Source of the DNA: Oceanidesulfovibrio marinus
Lineage (GTDB): Bacteria > Desulfobacterota > Desulfovibrionia > Desulfovibrionales > Desulfovibrionaceae
Reading direction: 5' to 3'
Assembly: GCF_013085545.1 (NCBI RefSeq)
Contig: NZ_CP039543.1
Span: 4,697,436 to 4,761,435 of the forward strand
Length of the DNA stretch: 64,000 nucleotides
Shown here in pieces: positions 34,440 through 42,820 of this stretch (its first letter is position 1; each line of letters starts with the position of its first letter). The notes beneath the pieces were generated by a model, which searched no databases, was not told where the DNA came from, and saw only the letters and a list, made by a program, of their open reading frames with translations. Position numbers and translations under genes: made by a program.

Positions 34440-35600
34440 ATGAAGATCAAGGCATTTCGCAGAGAGAACGGCCGCTACGGCATCCGCAACCACTTGCTGG
34501 TGATGCCCACCTCGGTCTGCGCCGCAGACACCGCCGCGCGCATCGCGGCCCAGGTGCCGGGCGCGGTCTCCATCCCCAACCAGCACGGCTGTTGTCAGAT
34601 CAGCTCCGACCTGCTCCTGACCCAGAAGACCATCGTGGGTTTCGGTAGAAACGCCAACGTGGGCGCGGTGCTCGTGGTCGGTCTGGGCTGCGACGGCATC
34701 CAGGCCGAGGCAGCCGCCGCCGAGGTGGCCGAGACCGGCAAGCCGGTGGAGCATGTCGTCATTCAGGAAACCGGCGGCACCCTCAAGACCATCTCCCGCG
34801 GCGTGGAGCTGGCCGCGTCCATGGCGCGCAAGCTCTCCACCCAGGTGCGCGAGGAGTGCGACATCAGCGAGCTCATCATGGGCCTGGAGTGCGGCGGCTC
34901 CGACCCCACCAGCGGCCTCGCCTCCAATCCGACCATCGGCTACGCCTCCACCAAGCTCGTGGACAACGGCGGCAGCAGCATCCTCAGCGAGACCACCGAG
35001 GTCATCGGCGCGGAGCACCTTCTGGCCGCCCGCTTTGCCGATCCGCTGCAACGCGAGAAGTTCCTGCGGCTGGTCAAGGCCGTGGAGGACCGCGCCATCT
35101 CCATGGGCGAGGATCTGCGCAGCGGCCAGCCCACGCCGGGCAACAAGGCGGGCGGGCTCTCCACCATCGAGGAGAAATCCCTGGGCTGTATGTACAAAGC
35201 CGGCACCAGCCCCTTTACCGGCGCGCTGGATTACGCCGAGGAAGTGCCGGACGCCCACGGCCTGTACTTCATGGATACGCCGGGCCAGGACATCGACTCC
35301 ATCACCGGCATGGTGGCGGGCGGCGCGCAGCTCGTCATCTTCTCCACGGGCCGCGGCACGCCCACGGGCTGTCCCATCGCGCCGGTCATCAAGATCACCG
35401 GCAACCCCGAGACCTTCGAGAAGATGCCCGACAACATCGACATCAACGCCGGCCGGATCATCTCCGAAGGCGCGACAGTGGCCGAGATCGGCGAGGAGCT
35501 CTTCGAGATGATGATCGAGGTCTGCAACGGTTCCATGCCCAAGGCCGAAAGCCTGGGCCACAAGGAGTTCGGTATCTATAAACTGACAGGAACGTTTTAG
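34440..35600 (+). CDS. Altronate dehydratase-like large subunit (UxaA/GarD family)
   Basis: A 386-residue catalytic subunit (MKIKAFRRENGRYGIRNHLLVMPTSVCAADTAARIA). Conserved Cys and His lie in NQHGCCQ, GLGCDG, LECGGSDPTSGLASNP and TGRGTPTGCPIAPVIKITGN. The family makes 2-keto-3-deoxy acids from altronate or galactarate by dehydration with Fe(II), or removes sulfite from 3-sulfolactate (SuyB). The KDG-permease-like gene upstream favours a sugar-acid substrate, but no KDG kinase or aldolase is in the window. GGAGG precedes the ATG. Confidence 0.88.
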   Translation: MKIKAFRRENGRYGIRNHLLVMPTSVCAADTAARIAAQVPGAVSIPNQHGCCQISSDLLLTQKTIVGFGRNANVGAVLVVGLGCDGIQAEAAAAEVAETGKPVEHVVIQETGGTLKTISRGVELAASMARKLSTQVREECDISELIMGLECGGSDPTSGLASNPTIGYASTKLVDNGGSSILSETTEVIGAEHLLAARFADPLQREKFLRLVKAVEDRAISMGEDLRSGQPTPGNKAGGLSTIEEKSLGCMYKAGTSPFTGALDYAEEVPDAHGLYFMDTPGQDIDSITGMVAGGAQLVIFSTGRGTPTGCPIAPVIKITGNPETFEKMPDNIDINAGRIISEGATVAEIGEELFEMMIEVCNGSMPKAESLGHKEFGIYKLTGTF

Positions 35601-35624
35601 CCGACGAAGGACGCATCAGCGGTG

Positions 35625-35674
35625 CAACAGAAAAAGGCGGCCGGGCGGAATGTCCCTGGCCGCCTTTTCTGTTG
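35625..35674. terminator. Strong bidirectional intrinsic terminator
   Basis: CAACAG-AAAAA-GGCGGCC-GGG pairs almost perfectly with CCC-TGGCCGCC-TTTT-CTGTTG. It has a T-run on plus and an A-run on the left arm, so it can also stop leftward transcripts. It closes the dehydratase operon. Confidence 0.9.
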
Positions 35675-35775
35675 GGGGAGAGCCGGGCCACAGACACCGG
35701 TGCGAAGTAGGCCGACTAGAGCGTGGTTGTTGGACCTTTTACGAGAGCAGGGGAGGAGAAGACCAGAACCCGTCT

Positions 35776-37176
35776 TCAGGAAGGCTTGGACGAGGTGGCC
35801 AGCCGCCGTATCGCGGTTACGAAGTCGGCGATGGCAAAGGGCTTCTTGAGCATGGTCACGTGCTCGTCCAGCTCGGTCTCGGCCAGGCGTGAGGCCTCGC
35901 CGTATCCTTCCAGCAGCAGCACGGGGACCTGACCAGGTCCGGAGATCCATGGCAGGTAGACGGCCTCGGGCAGGCGATCCAATGACAGCACCACCAGCGC
36001 CAGCTCCTTGCCGGATGTGCCGGGATCGGTCTCCAGGCCGTCCACCGGTATCAGCCCGGCCTCGGTCATGAGGTCGGAGAGCAGGTCGCGCAGCTCAGGG
36101 TCCTGACACAGCACCATGGCGCGAAGCCTGGGGCCGGGGTTGGAGGTCGGGCCGGCGGCGTTGGTCGCACCGTTCTGACGGCTGCGGGCCAGGTCGGCCA
36201 GTACGGCGCGCGCAGGCTCCAGCGCCTGCAGGGCCGTGTGCGCCTCCATGCCTGTTTGCGGGAACAGATCCTCAATCATGGCAAGGGCCGTGTCCATCTT
36301 GGCCAGCGCCTGGATGGCGCGCGGCTGCAGGTCCGCCCGGTATTGCCCCTGCGATTCTGCCGGGGGCAGGGTGGATTGCAGCCGGGTGATGGATTGCTCC
36401 AGAAAGACCTCGGGCCCGGCGTCGGAGGCCTTGCGCTCCGTGTGGGCCACGAGCCGCTTGGCCGCATCGCGCACCAGCCGGCAGAAGGGCGCGTCCGGCT
36501 CTGTCTCCAGCACCGGGGAGCGCATCAGCGAGGCGCGGCCCACGGCCGGGTCCTCCGGCAGCCAGCCCAGGGGCAGGCAATCCAGGTCCAGCCGCTTATT
36601 GGCCGTCTCGCGTAGCCTGGCGAACACGGCCACGGCATGGCGGGTGGAGCGGGCGCGGTTGATGAGCAGCAGCGGTTTCCACCACAGGCCGTTCTGTTTG
36701 AGTACCTTGATGAGCGCGTAGGCGTCCGTGATGGAGGCCGCCTCCGGCGTGACCACCACCACAAGCTGGCGGGAGGAGAGGCACAGGGAGATGACCGAGG
36801 CGCTGATGCCCGGCGAGTTGTCCACCAGCAGGTAGTCGAAGTTTGTGAGCTTCTTGAACTCATCTACCAGGGCGGCGCGGCGGCTCTTGTCCAGCGAGGC
36901 GAGGCGCGCGACGCCGGAGCTGCCGGGCAACAGGTAGACATTGGGCCGGATTGGCAGCAGGCATTCCTCCACGCCCACGCCCTCGAAGAGCACGTCGTCC
37001 AGGGTGCGCTGGGGATCGATGCCGAGCAGGATATCAACGTTGGAAAGGCCGAGGTCCGCGTCGAGCAGGCACACCCGCTTGCCGGACGCGCCCAGGGCCA
37101 GGGCCAGGTTCACGGCCACATTGGTCTTGCCGACGCCGCCCTTGCCGCTGGCGATGGAAACGACATGCGCGGTCAT
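35776..37176 (-). CDS. MinD/FlhG-like P-loop ATPase with degenerate C-terminal receiver domain
   Basis: A 466-residue protein. Residues 1-230 are MinD/FlhG-like, with deviant Walker A SGKGGVGKTN, LLDADLGLSNVDILLG and the switch VDNSPGIS. A helical middle region (about 235-340) links to a receiver-like domain (about 350-460): RAMVLCQDPELRDLLSDLMTEAGL and LKKPFAIADFVTAIRRLA keep the fold and the Lys, but the phosphoacceptor segment reads VVLSLDRLP instead of VLLLDIRMP, so Asp is displaced. It is translated from an ATGA overlap with the hybrid kinase gene, suggesting they act together. Confidence 0.8.
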   Translation of the reverse strand: MTAHVVSIASGKGGVGKTNVAVNLALALGASGKRVCLLDADLGLSNVDILLGIDPQRTLDDVLFEGVGVEECLLPIRPNVYLLPGSSGVARLASLDKSRRAALVDEFKKLTNFDYLLVDNSPGISASVISLCLSSRQLVVVVTPEAASITDAYALIKVLKQNGLWWKPLLLINRARSTRHAVAVFARLRETANKRLDLDCLPLGWLPEDPAVGRASLMRSPVLETEPDAPFCRLVRDAAKRLVAHTERKASDAGPEVFLEQSITRLQSTLPPAESQGQYRADLQPRAIQALAKMDTALAMIEDLFPQTGMEAHTALQALEPARAVLADLARSRQNGATNAAGPTSNPGPRLRAMVLCQDPELRDLLSDLMTEAGLIPVDGLETDPGTSGKELALVVLSLDRLPEAVYLPWISGPGQVPVLLLEGYGEASRLAETELDEHVTMLKKPFAIADFVTAIRRLATSSKPS

Positions 37177-39863
37177 TCCCGTTTCTCGGCGGTATCCAGG
37201 ATTTCCTTCACGGCCTGGAGCAGCGATTCGATCTCGAACGGTTTCTGGATGCAGAGCGCGGCGCCCAAGGCTTCCGCCTCGCGCACTTCCTCGGCCCCGG
37301 CCAGGCCGGTGAGCATGATCACCGGGGTGTCGCCCAACTCGTCACCGATCTCGGCCAGCAGGGACAAGCCGCTCTTCTCCGGCATGCGGATGTCGAGCAG
37401 GAGCAGCCGATAACGCTTTTTCCTGAGCTTGCGCAGGCCGTCGCGGCCATTGGCCGCTGTGTGCACCACGTAGCCGGCGGCTTCGAGGGATTCCTTCAGG
37501 ATTTCGCGGATGTGCTCTTCGTCATCCACCACCAGCACGGCGTTGCCGTCTTCCAGCGGCGCTGTTCCGGTGCGGCGGAGCTGCCCGCCGGCGGGGCGCT
37601 GTACCGGCAGGCGCACGCTGAAGGTCGCGCCATTGCCCGGCTCGCTCTGCACGTTGATGGATCCGCCGTGGCTCTGGACGATGCCGTACGACGTGGAGAG
37701 GCCGAGACCGGTGCCTTTGCCTTCCTCCTTGGTGGTGAAGAAGGGGTCGAACAGTTTGTCGCGGTGCTCCGGCGGGATGCCGGGGCCCTGGTCGGCCACG
37801 CTGATGACGATATCGCCGCTCAGGCTGTCAAAGGATGTGGAGACGAGCAGCTCGCCCCCGGTCTTCTCCATGGCCTGGGTGGCGTTGAGCAGAAGGTTGA
37901 GCAGCACCTGCTCGATCTGGCGCGGGTCGCCCTGGATGGATGGCAGGTCGGGGTCGAGCTCCAGCCGCAGCGAGATGCTGGTCTTGTCCAGGCCGCCGCG
38001 GATGAGGTCCATTACCTTGTTGACCACGCCGTTGGCGTGCATGGTCTGGAAGGTGGGCGGGTCGGGACGCGCGAACTCCATGAGATTCTTCAGAATCCTG
38101 GTGATCCGTTCGATCTGCTCCTTCATCTGGCCGATGTTCTTTCTGCGTTTGGGGTCGCCCTCGTTCTGCTCCAGGAGCTGGGTGCGGGCGTAGATGATGG
38201 CCAGGGGGTTGTTGATCTCGTGCGCGGCGCCGGCAGCAAGCTGGCCCACGGCGGCTAGGCGCTGTGTCTGGATGGCCTGGAGTTGCATCTCCTTGATGGT
38301 GCGCAGGGCGCGGGCCAGACGGTACGCCCGTTCGTCGCGATGGCGGGCCACGTCCAGCCGGCGCAGGGCAAAGGCGGTGAGGGACGCGAGCTGCGCCAGG
38401 GCCGAGGCGTCCAGCGCGTTGCCGCCGAAGAGCTCGCTCTCGGCGTTGTCCGGCTCCAGGATGATCTCGCCGAAGTGCTCGCCCTCGCAGGTGAGCGGCA
38501 TGATGAAAAAGGGCTCGTGGAATGCCGGGCCCAACGCCTCGGGAGCGCCGCCGTTGGGCGGAATGCGGCTGGGGTAGCTGTTGAAGATGTCCAGAAAATA
38601 AGACGGCACGCCAGCATCGGCGGCCGATGTGCAGGGCAGACGGCGCTCGTCGATGCGGCAGCACATTCTGTGCGTCTCGGCCCCGTCCACAAATCGGCCG
38701 TCCAGGGTGCTGGCGGTGTCGTCTATGCGGAAGACGCCGCAACGCCGCGTACCGGCGCCGATCTCGTCGCGGAGCGCCTCGATGGCGGAGGTGAAGACTT
38801 CCTGCACGGTCTTGGCGCGGGCCATGGCCAGCCCGGCCTGCAGGCAGGCCTGTTGCCGCGCCACCTGGCGGTCCAGGGCGGCGGATGTCTGGCGGAGCTT
38901 GAGGCCCGTGTCGCTGAGCTTGCTCCTGGCGCGCTGCAAAAGGCGCAGGTACATCTCGCGGGGGTCCTGGTCCAGGTCGAATATGGACGCGCGTTGCGAG
39001 AAGCGCTGCTCCAGGGCCTCGCCCACTGCATCCAGCGCCCCGGCGTCCAGGCCCAGGTCGTCGGCCAGCAGCGTGGCCTCCTCGCGGGAGGGGGCGTCCA
39101 GGTCCGGCTCGCCGGTGAGCCGCCGCGAAAGCAGGTCGGCCAGCCGCAGCAACCGGAGGAGGTCGGCGTGCTTGCCCACGGAGTCCATGGCCTCGGCAGG
39201 CAGGTGGTGCAGGGAGGCGGCGTCGATAAGCACGGCGGGCATGCCCCAGCGGGTCAGCAGCTCGGCTCCGGCGTGGCAGTGGTCCATGCCCAGGTGGCGG
39301 ATTTCAAGGTCGACGATGGAGTCCGGTCTGGTGTGGGCCAGGTCCAGCACAGCCTCATACTCTTCCGGCTGTGCCGCAAAGAGCAGAGTCTTGCCGCAGT
39401 CGTGGATGATGGCTGCGGTAAAGGCGAGGGGGGCGAGCTCGGGCCGGGCGCGCTGGGCGAGCAGCTCGGCGGCTGCGGCGCAGGCCAGGCTGTGCCGCCA
39501 GATATTGGCCAGCACGGGATCGTCGAGGTCCACTGGGTCCAGCAGGGTCTCGCGGACAACGATGGACAACAAAATTTGTTGCAGCGTGGGCAGGCCCAGA
39601 ACCACGATGGCCTGTTCCAGGGTGGACACCCGGCCCGGGTATCCATACACCGGGGCATTGGCGACCTGGAGCACCTTCACGGCAAGGGCCTGGTCAGCCT
39701 CGATGGAGCGGGCGACTTCCTTTGCGCCGATGTCCTCGTCCAGCGCAAGGCTCAGCACCTGCGTGGCCACAGGCGGCGGCGAGGGCAACTCATCCATGCA
39801 AGACGTGATATCAGGAGGCGTCATCGCGTTGGCCGCAGCGCCATTGTGCCCGGTGCGTTTCAT
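37173..39863 (-). CDS. HDOD-domain hybrid histidine kinase with C-terminal receiver
   Basis: An 896-residue cytoplasmic protein with no membrane helix. Order: HDOD (about 15-215; LPSPPPVATQVLSLALDEDIGAKEVARSIEADQALAVKVLQVAN), helical linker, GAF-like domain (about 345-500), HisKA with phospho-His in AAGAAHEINNPLAIIYAR (about 545), HATPase (NLLLNATQAME, DQGPGIPPEH, GTGLGLSTSYG), and receiver (about 775-890; VLVVDDEEHIREIL, phosphoacceptor Asp in LLLLDIRMP, IQKPF). HDOD proteins act in signalling often linked to c-di-GMP networks. The next gene overlaps its stop. The start is uncertain: the ATG has no strong ribosome site and another lies 13 codons on. Confidence 0.9.
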   Translation of the reverse strand: MKRTGHNGAAANAMTPPDITSCMDELPSPPPVATQVLSLALDEDIGAKEVARSIEADQALAVKVLQVANAPVYGYPGRVSTLEQAIVVLGLPTLQQILLSIVVRETLLDPVDLDDPVLANIWRHSLACAAAAELLAQRARPELAPLAFTAAIIHDCGKTLLFAAQPEEYEAVLDLAHTRPDSIVDLEIRHLGMDHCHAGAELLTRWGMPAVLIDAASLHHLPAEAMDSVGKHADLLRLLRLADLLSRRLTGEPDLDAPSREEATLLADDLGLDAGALDAVGEALEQRFSQRASIFDLDQDPREMYLRLLQRARSKLSDTGLKLRQTSAALDRQVARQQACLQAGLAMARAKTVQEVFTSAIEALRDEIGAGTRRCGVFRIDDTASTLDGRFVDGAETHRMCCRIDERRLPCTSAADAGVPSYFLDIFNSYPSRIPPNGGAPEALGPAFHEPFFIMPLTCEGEHFGEIILEPDNAESELFGGNALDASALAQLASLTAFALRRLDVARHRDERAYRLARALRTIKEMQLQAIQTQRLAAVGQLAAGAAHEINNPLAIIYARTQLLEQNEGDPKRRKNIGQMKEQIERITRILKNLMEFARPDPPTFQTMHANGVVNKVMDLIRGGLDKTSISLRLELDPDLPSIQGDPRQIEQVLLNLLLNATQAMEKTGGELLVSTSFDSLSGDIVISVADQGPGIPPEHRDKLFDPFFTTKEEGKGTGLGLSTSYGIVQSHGGSINVQSEPGNGATFSVRLPVQRPAGGQLRRTGTAPLEDGNAVLVVDDEEHIREILKESLEAAGYVVHTAANGRDGLRKLRKKRYRLLLLDIRMPEKSGLSLLAEIGDELGDTPVIMLTGLAGAEEVREAEALGAALCIQKPFEIESLLQAVKEILDTAEKRE

Positions 39864-40084
39864 ATGTTCAGTATATGACTTTTTGTAGAAACGTAATATT
39901 TGAGAAGTGCTGACACTTTACTTTTGGTAGCTGATTGATGTACGAAAACAAAGAATTTCCAGGGCAAATAACAGCGAAATTTTTATAAAAGATTTGGGGA
40001 CCTCTGTCTAGTCTGGGCCACAGCACCCGTTGCACTACTTCATCTTCATTCTCTTTTTCAACCGCGCCAGCGACACAGGACGAC

Positions 40085-41587
40085 ATGCAAAGCAGACGTA
40101 TTCTTCTCGTTGACGATGAACCCGCGCTGTTGGAGGTTTGTCGGGAAGGGCTGAACGAGAAAGGCTATTCGGTACTGACCGCGAGCAACGGCGAGGAAGC
40201 TCTGCAACTTCTGGAGCAAGAGCATGTAGATCTCGTGGTGTCAGATATCAAGATGCCGCGCCTCGGCGGTTTGGATCTCATCAAGGAGATTCGTGAACGC
40301 CATCTGGATATCGCGGTGATAGTGCTTACCGGATACGGCACCATAGAAAACGCCGTGGAGTGCCTGCAGCAAGGCGCATCGGAGTATCTGCTCAAGCCGT
40401 TCGATTTTTCCCGCCTCACACACAAGATCGAGAAAGTCTTCGAAGAACGCCGACTTAAACAGTACGATTCTGAAGTCGGCGGTCTGTTGCATATCCTCTC
40501 GCTGGAACGCGAGCTGAGCATGGAGCTGGACGAGCCAAGTCTGCTGAAGCGATTCCTGCGCCACGTCAGGAAGACCTTTCGTCCCACGGCTCTGGCCTAC
40601 TTCGCACCGCGGCAGGAACGCATGGAACCGCTTATCGTGCTGGGCCAGTACTTCAAGGATAATGAAGCGTTGGAGTGGTTCGAGCAGGCGGCGGACTCCG
40701 TGGCCAGCACGGCGCAGCCCAGGCTCTTCGATCCCATGAACATAGCGGCCAGCAAGCTGGCGAAAAAGATCGCACTCTCCGGCGTTTCGGCCATGGCCGC
40801 GCCGCTCAATGCATTCTACGAGCAAGACGGCGTGCTCGTCATCGTGCGCGATACACAGAACGCCCCGCTCAACGGAAATGGCAATGGCCGCAGCAACGGC
40901 TTCAATCTCAACGACTTGCAGCTGTTCAGCATCTTCACGGCGCATGCGGGATCGGCAGCCGGCTACCATCGCTCCTGCCGCCGCATGCAGCGCATGAATG
41001 TGGAGTTCATCACCTCCTATGTGCAGGCCGTGGAGGCCAAGGACCCGTACACCAAGGGCCACTCGGAAGTGGTGCGGGACATCTGCCTGCTGCTGGGCGA
41101 GGCCCTGGGCCTGGACCCTGACCAGCTTAACGACCTGGGTGCCGCAGCGCTGCTGCACGATATCGGCAAGATAGGCATCCCGGACGAAATATTGAACAAA
41201 CCCGAGTCGTTGACCTCTGCCGAGCAACGCATCATGCGCCGGCACCCGGCCATTGCGCGCGACATCCTGGCCGGCGTGAAAAGCCTGAACAGCATCCTGC
41301 CCCTGGTCTACCACCACCACGAGCGCTACGACGGCTCAGGCTATCCCGACGGCCTGAACGGCGAGGACATTCCGTACATGGCCAGAATCCTTCAGGTTGC
41401 GGACGGGTTCGAGGCCATGACCTCCAACCGTGCCTATCAGCAGGCCCGCGGGGCACAGGAAGCGCTGCAGATTCTCCAGGCCGGCGCAGGCAAGCAGTGG
41501 GACCCGCGCATCGTGGAGGCCTGGATCCATTTGGTGGAGAACGGCGACGCGCCGCGCTTCTGCACCATGTCTCCCGTGACAAGCTGA
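40085..41587 (+). CDS. Response regulator with HD-GYP c-di-GMP phosphodiesterase output
   Basis: A 500-residue protein. Receiver at about 1-120 (ILLVDDEP, phosphoacceptor in VVSDIKMPRLGG, LLKPFD), a GAF-like middle region (about 135-300), and HD-GYP at about 310-490 (AKDPYTKGHSEVV, HDIGKIGIPDEIL, HHHERYDGSGYPDGL). The HD pair and GYP triad are intact, so it should hydrolyse c-di-GMP. AGGA precedes the ATG. It is divergent from the HDOD kinase gene and may be its phosphorylation target. The 220-base shared intergenic region is AT-rich. Confidence 0.92.
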   Translation: MQSRRILLVDDEPALLEVCREGLNEKGYSVLTASNGEEALQLLEQEHVDLVVSDIKMPRLGGLDLIKEIRERHLDIAVIVLTGYGTIENAVECLQQGASEYLLKPFDFSRLTHKIEKVFEERRLKQYDSEVGGLLHILSLERELSMELDEPSLLKRFLRHVRKTFRPTALAYFAPRQERMEPLIVLGQYFKDNEALEWFEQAADSVASTAQPRLFDPMNIAASKLAKKIALSGVSAMAAPLNAFYEQDGVLVIVRDTQNAPLNGNGNGRSNGFNLNDLQLFSIFTAHAGSAAGYHRSCRRMQRMNVEFITSYVQAVEAKDPYTKGHSEVVRDICLLLGEALGLDPDQLNDLGAAALLHDIGKIGIPDEILNKPESLTSAEQRIMRRHPAIARDILAGVKSLNSILPLVYHHHERYDGSGYPDGLNGEDIPYMARILQVADGFEAMTSNRAYQQARGAQEALQILQAGAGKQWDPRIVEAWIHLVENGDAPRFCTMSPVTS

Positions 41588-41760
41588 CGCCCCAGGCGCA
41601 TCCTTTTTCTTCTTCATATTGCAATGGCGTATCGGCACCTGCGTGCTTTATGGCGCGGCGTGTCTATAGTATTCTCCATGCAATGCCCAACCTAATCCGG
41701 GATGTCAGTGTGCAGTGGGGACAGTGATCCCTGTATGTGATGTGCAGACAGGTCTGTACA

Positions 41761-42480
41761 TCATGCGACGTTGATGAACGCCATGTTGCCGTGCGTGCGG
41801 ATGGTTGCGTTCAGACCGTGCTGGGCAAACATCGCCTGCAGCTGCGACTCATCGCGGCAGACGAGCTCTTTCCTTTTCTCCCACATGCGCATGTAGCCGT
41901 CGGACCACCTGCCGGCGCGATGCAGCGTGGTAAAGCCGATGGAGCCGCCCGGCACGGCAACGCACATGACTTCGTCGATCATGGTCTCCGCCTTGGGAAG
42001 CACGTGCAGCATGTTCATAGACATGACTGTGGAGAAGCTGCTGTCGCGAAATGGCAGGTCCATGACATCCGCCTGCAGAAATACGATATTGCTGTTGCCG
42101 GTACTTCCGCGCTCCAGTCGTTCCTTGGCTTTGCGCAGCAGGGTCAGGGACTGGTCCGCGAGCACCACGGGTCGATCGCTCTCCTGATAGGCGCGCGCCG
42201 TGAAGGCCAGGGAGCCGCACCCCGCATCCAGGAACCAGCCGTCCGTGTCCGAGGCAAGAAGCTCGCTGCAGAACGCATGGAGACCGGAGACGCGGTAGCC
42301 CCAGACCAACCTGTTGAACAACGGGTTGCAGGCCACGCTGTCGTAAAAGGCGAGGGCGCCCTGCGCATCGTAGGAGTTGGCGGCGTTGTCCGGATCGAGC
42401 GCGGTCAGAATGCCGGGCTCAGCCTCGCCAAGCGTTACGCCGGGCTTGAGTAATGCGTCGAAATCTTTGCATGAAGTCAT
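41761..42480 (-). CDS. SAM-dependent class I methyltransferase
   Basis: A 239-residue protein. SAM motif I is WFLDAGCGSLAFTARAYQES, motif II VVLADQSLTLLRKAKERL, and the later FLQADVMDLPFRDSSFSTVMSMNMLHVL is typical of Methyltransf_11. An N-terminal 45-residue segment without known fold precedes. AAGGAG lies before the ATG. The acceptor substrate is not evident; the divergent exosortase gene gives only weak context. Confidence 0.82.
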   Translation of the reverse strand: MTSCKDFDALLKPGVTLGEAEPGILTALDPDNAANSYDAQGALAFYDSVACNPLFNRLVWGYRVSGLHAFCSELLASDTDGWFLDAGCGSLAFTARAYQESDRPVVLADQSLTLLRKAKERLERGSTGNSNIVFLQADVMDLPFRDSSFSTVMSMNMLHVLPKAETMIDEVMCVAVPGGSIGFTTLHRAGRWSDGYMRMWEKRKELVCRDESQLQAMFAQHGLNATIRTHGNMAFINVA

Positions 42481-42820
42481 GGAGGCTCCTTATCAGATGT
42501 TCGTACGCAGAAGACCCGTCGCTCATAGTACATTTGCGGACCGTGCACAATACGAATGCTGAAAAAATATCAATATCTGTCTGTGGTTGCGCGAAGAGGC
42601 TCTGATGCCCATGCGATAGTGACCGCGGCCGCTCACTTCTCCGCCTGCTGGTCGCACACGACCGTGCCGAGCCGCTTGGCGTTGCAACCTCATGTGTCGC
42701 CACTCCAGGTGAATCGCCGCCGGCGGCGGTCGGTTCTCTGCACACAATCTGCACGAATTCCTCGGAAAAGCTCCACACCCTGTCCATAGGCAGTGCACCG
42801 GGCGGCGTCATGGTGTGACC
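42481..42820. other. Divergent intergenic region between methyltransferase and exosortase genes
   Basis: No supportable gene. It should hold both promoters; no strong consensus pair was seen. Confidence 0.35.

Noticed and set aside
34149..35600. Firm naming of the split dehydratase as SuyAB or as UxaA
   Set aside because: Sequence features seen are common to the whole family; the choice needs a phylogeny, so only the family is named.
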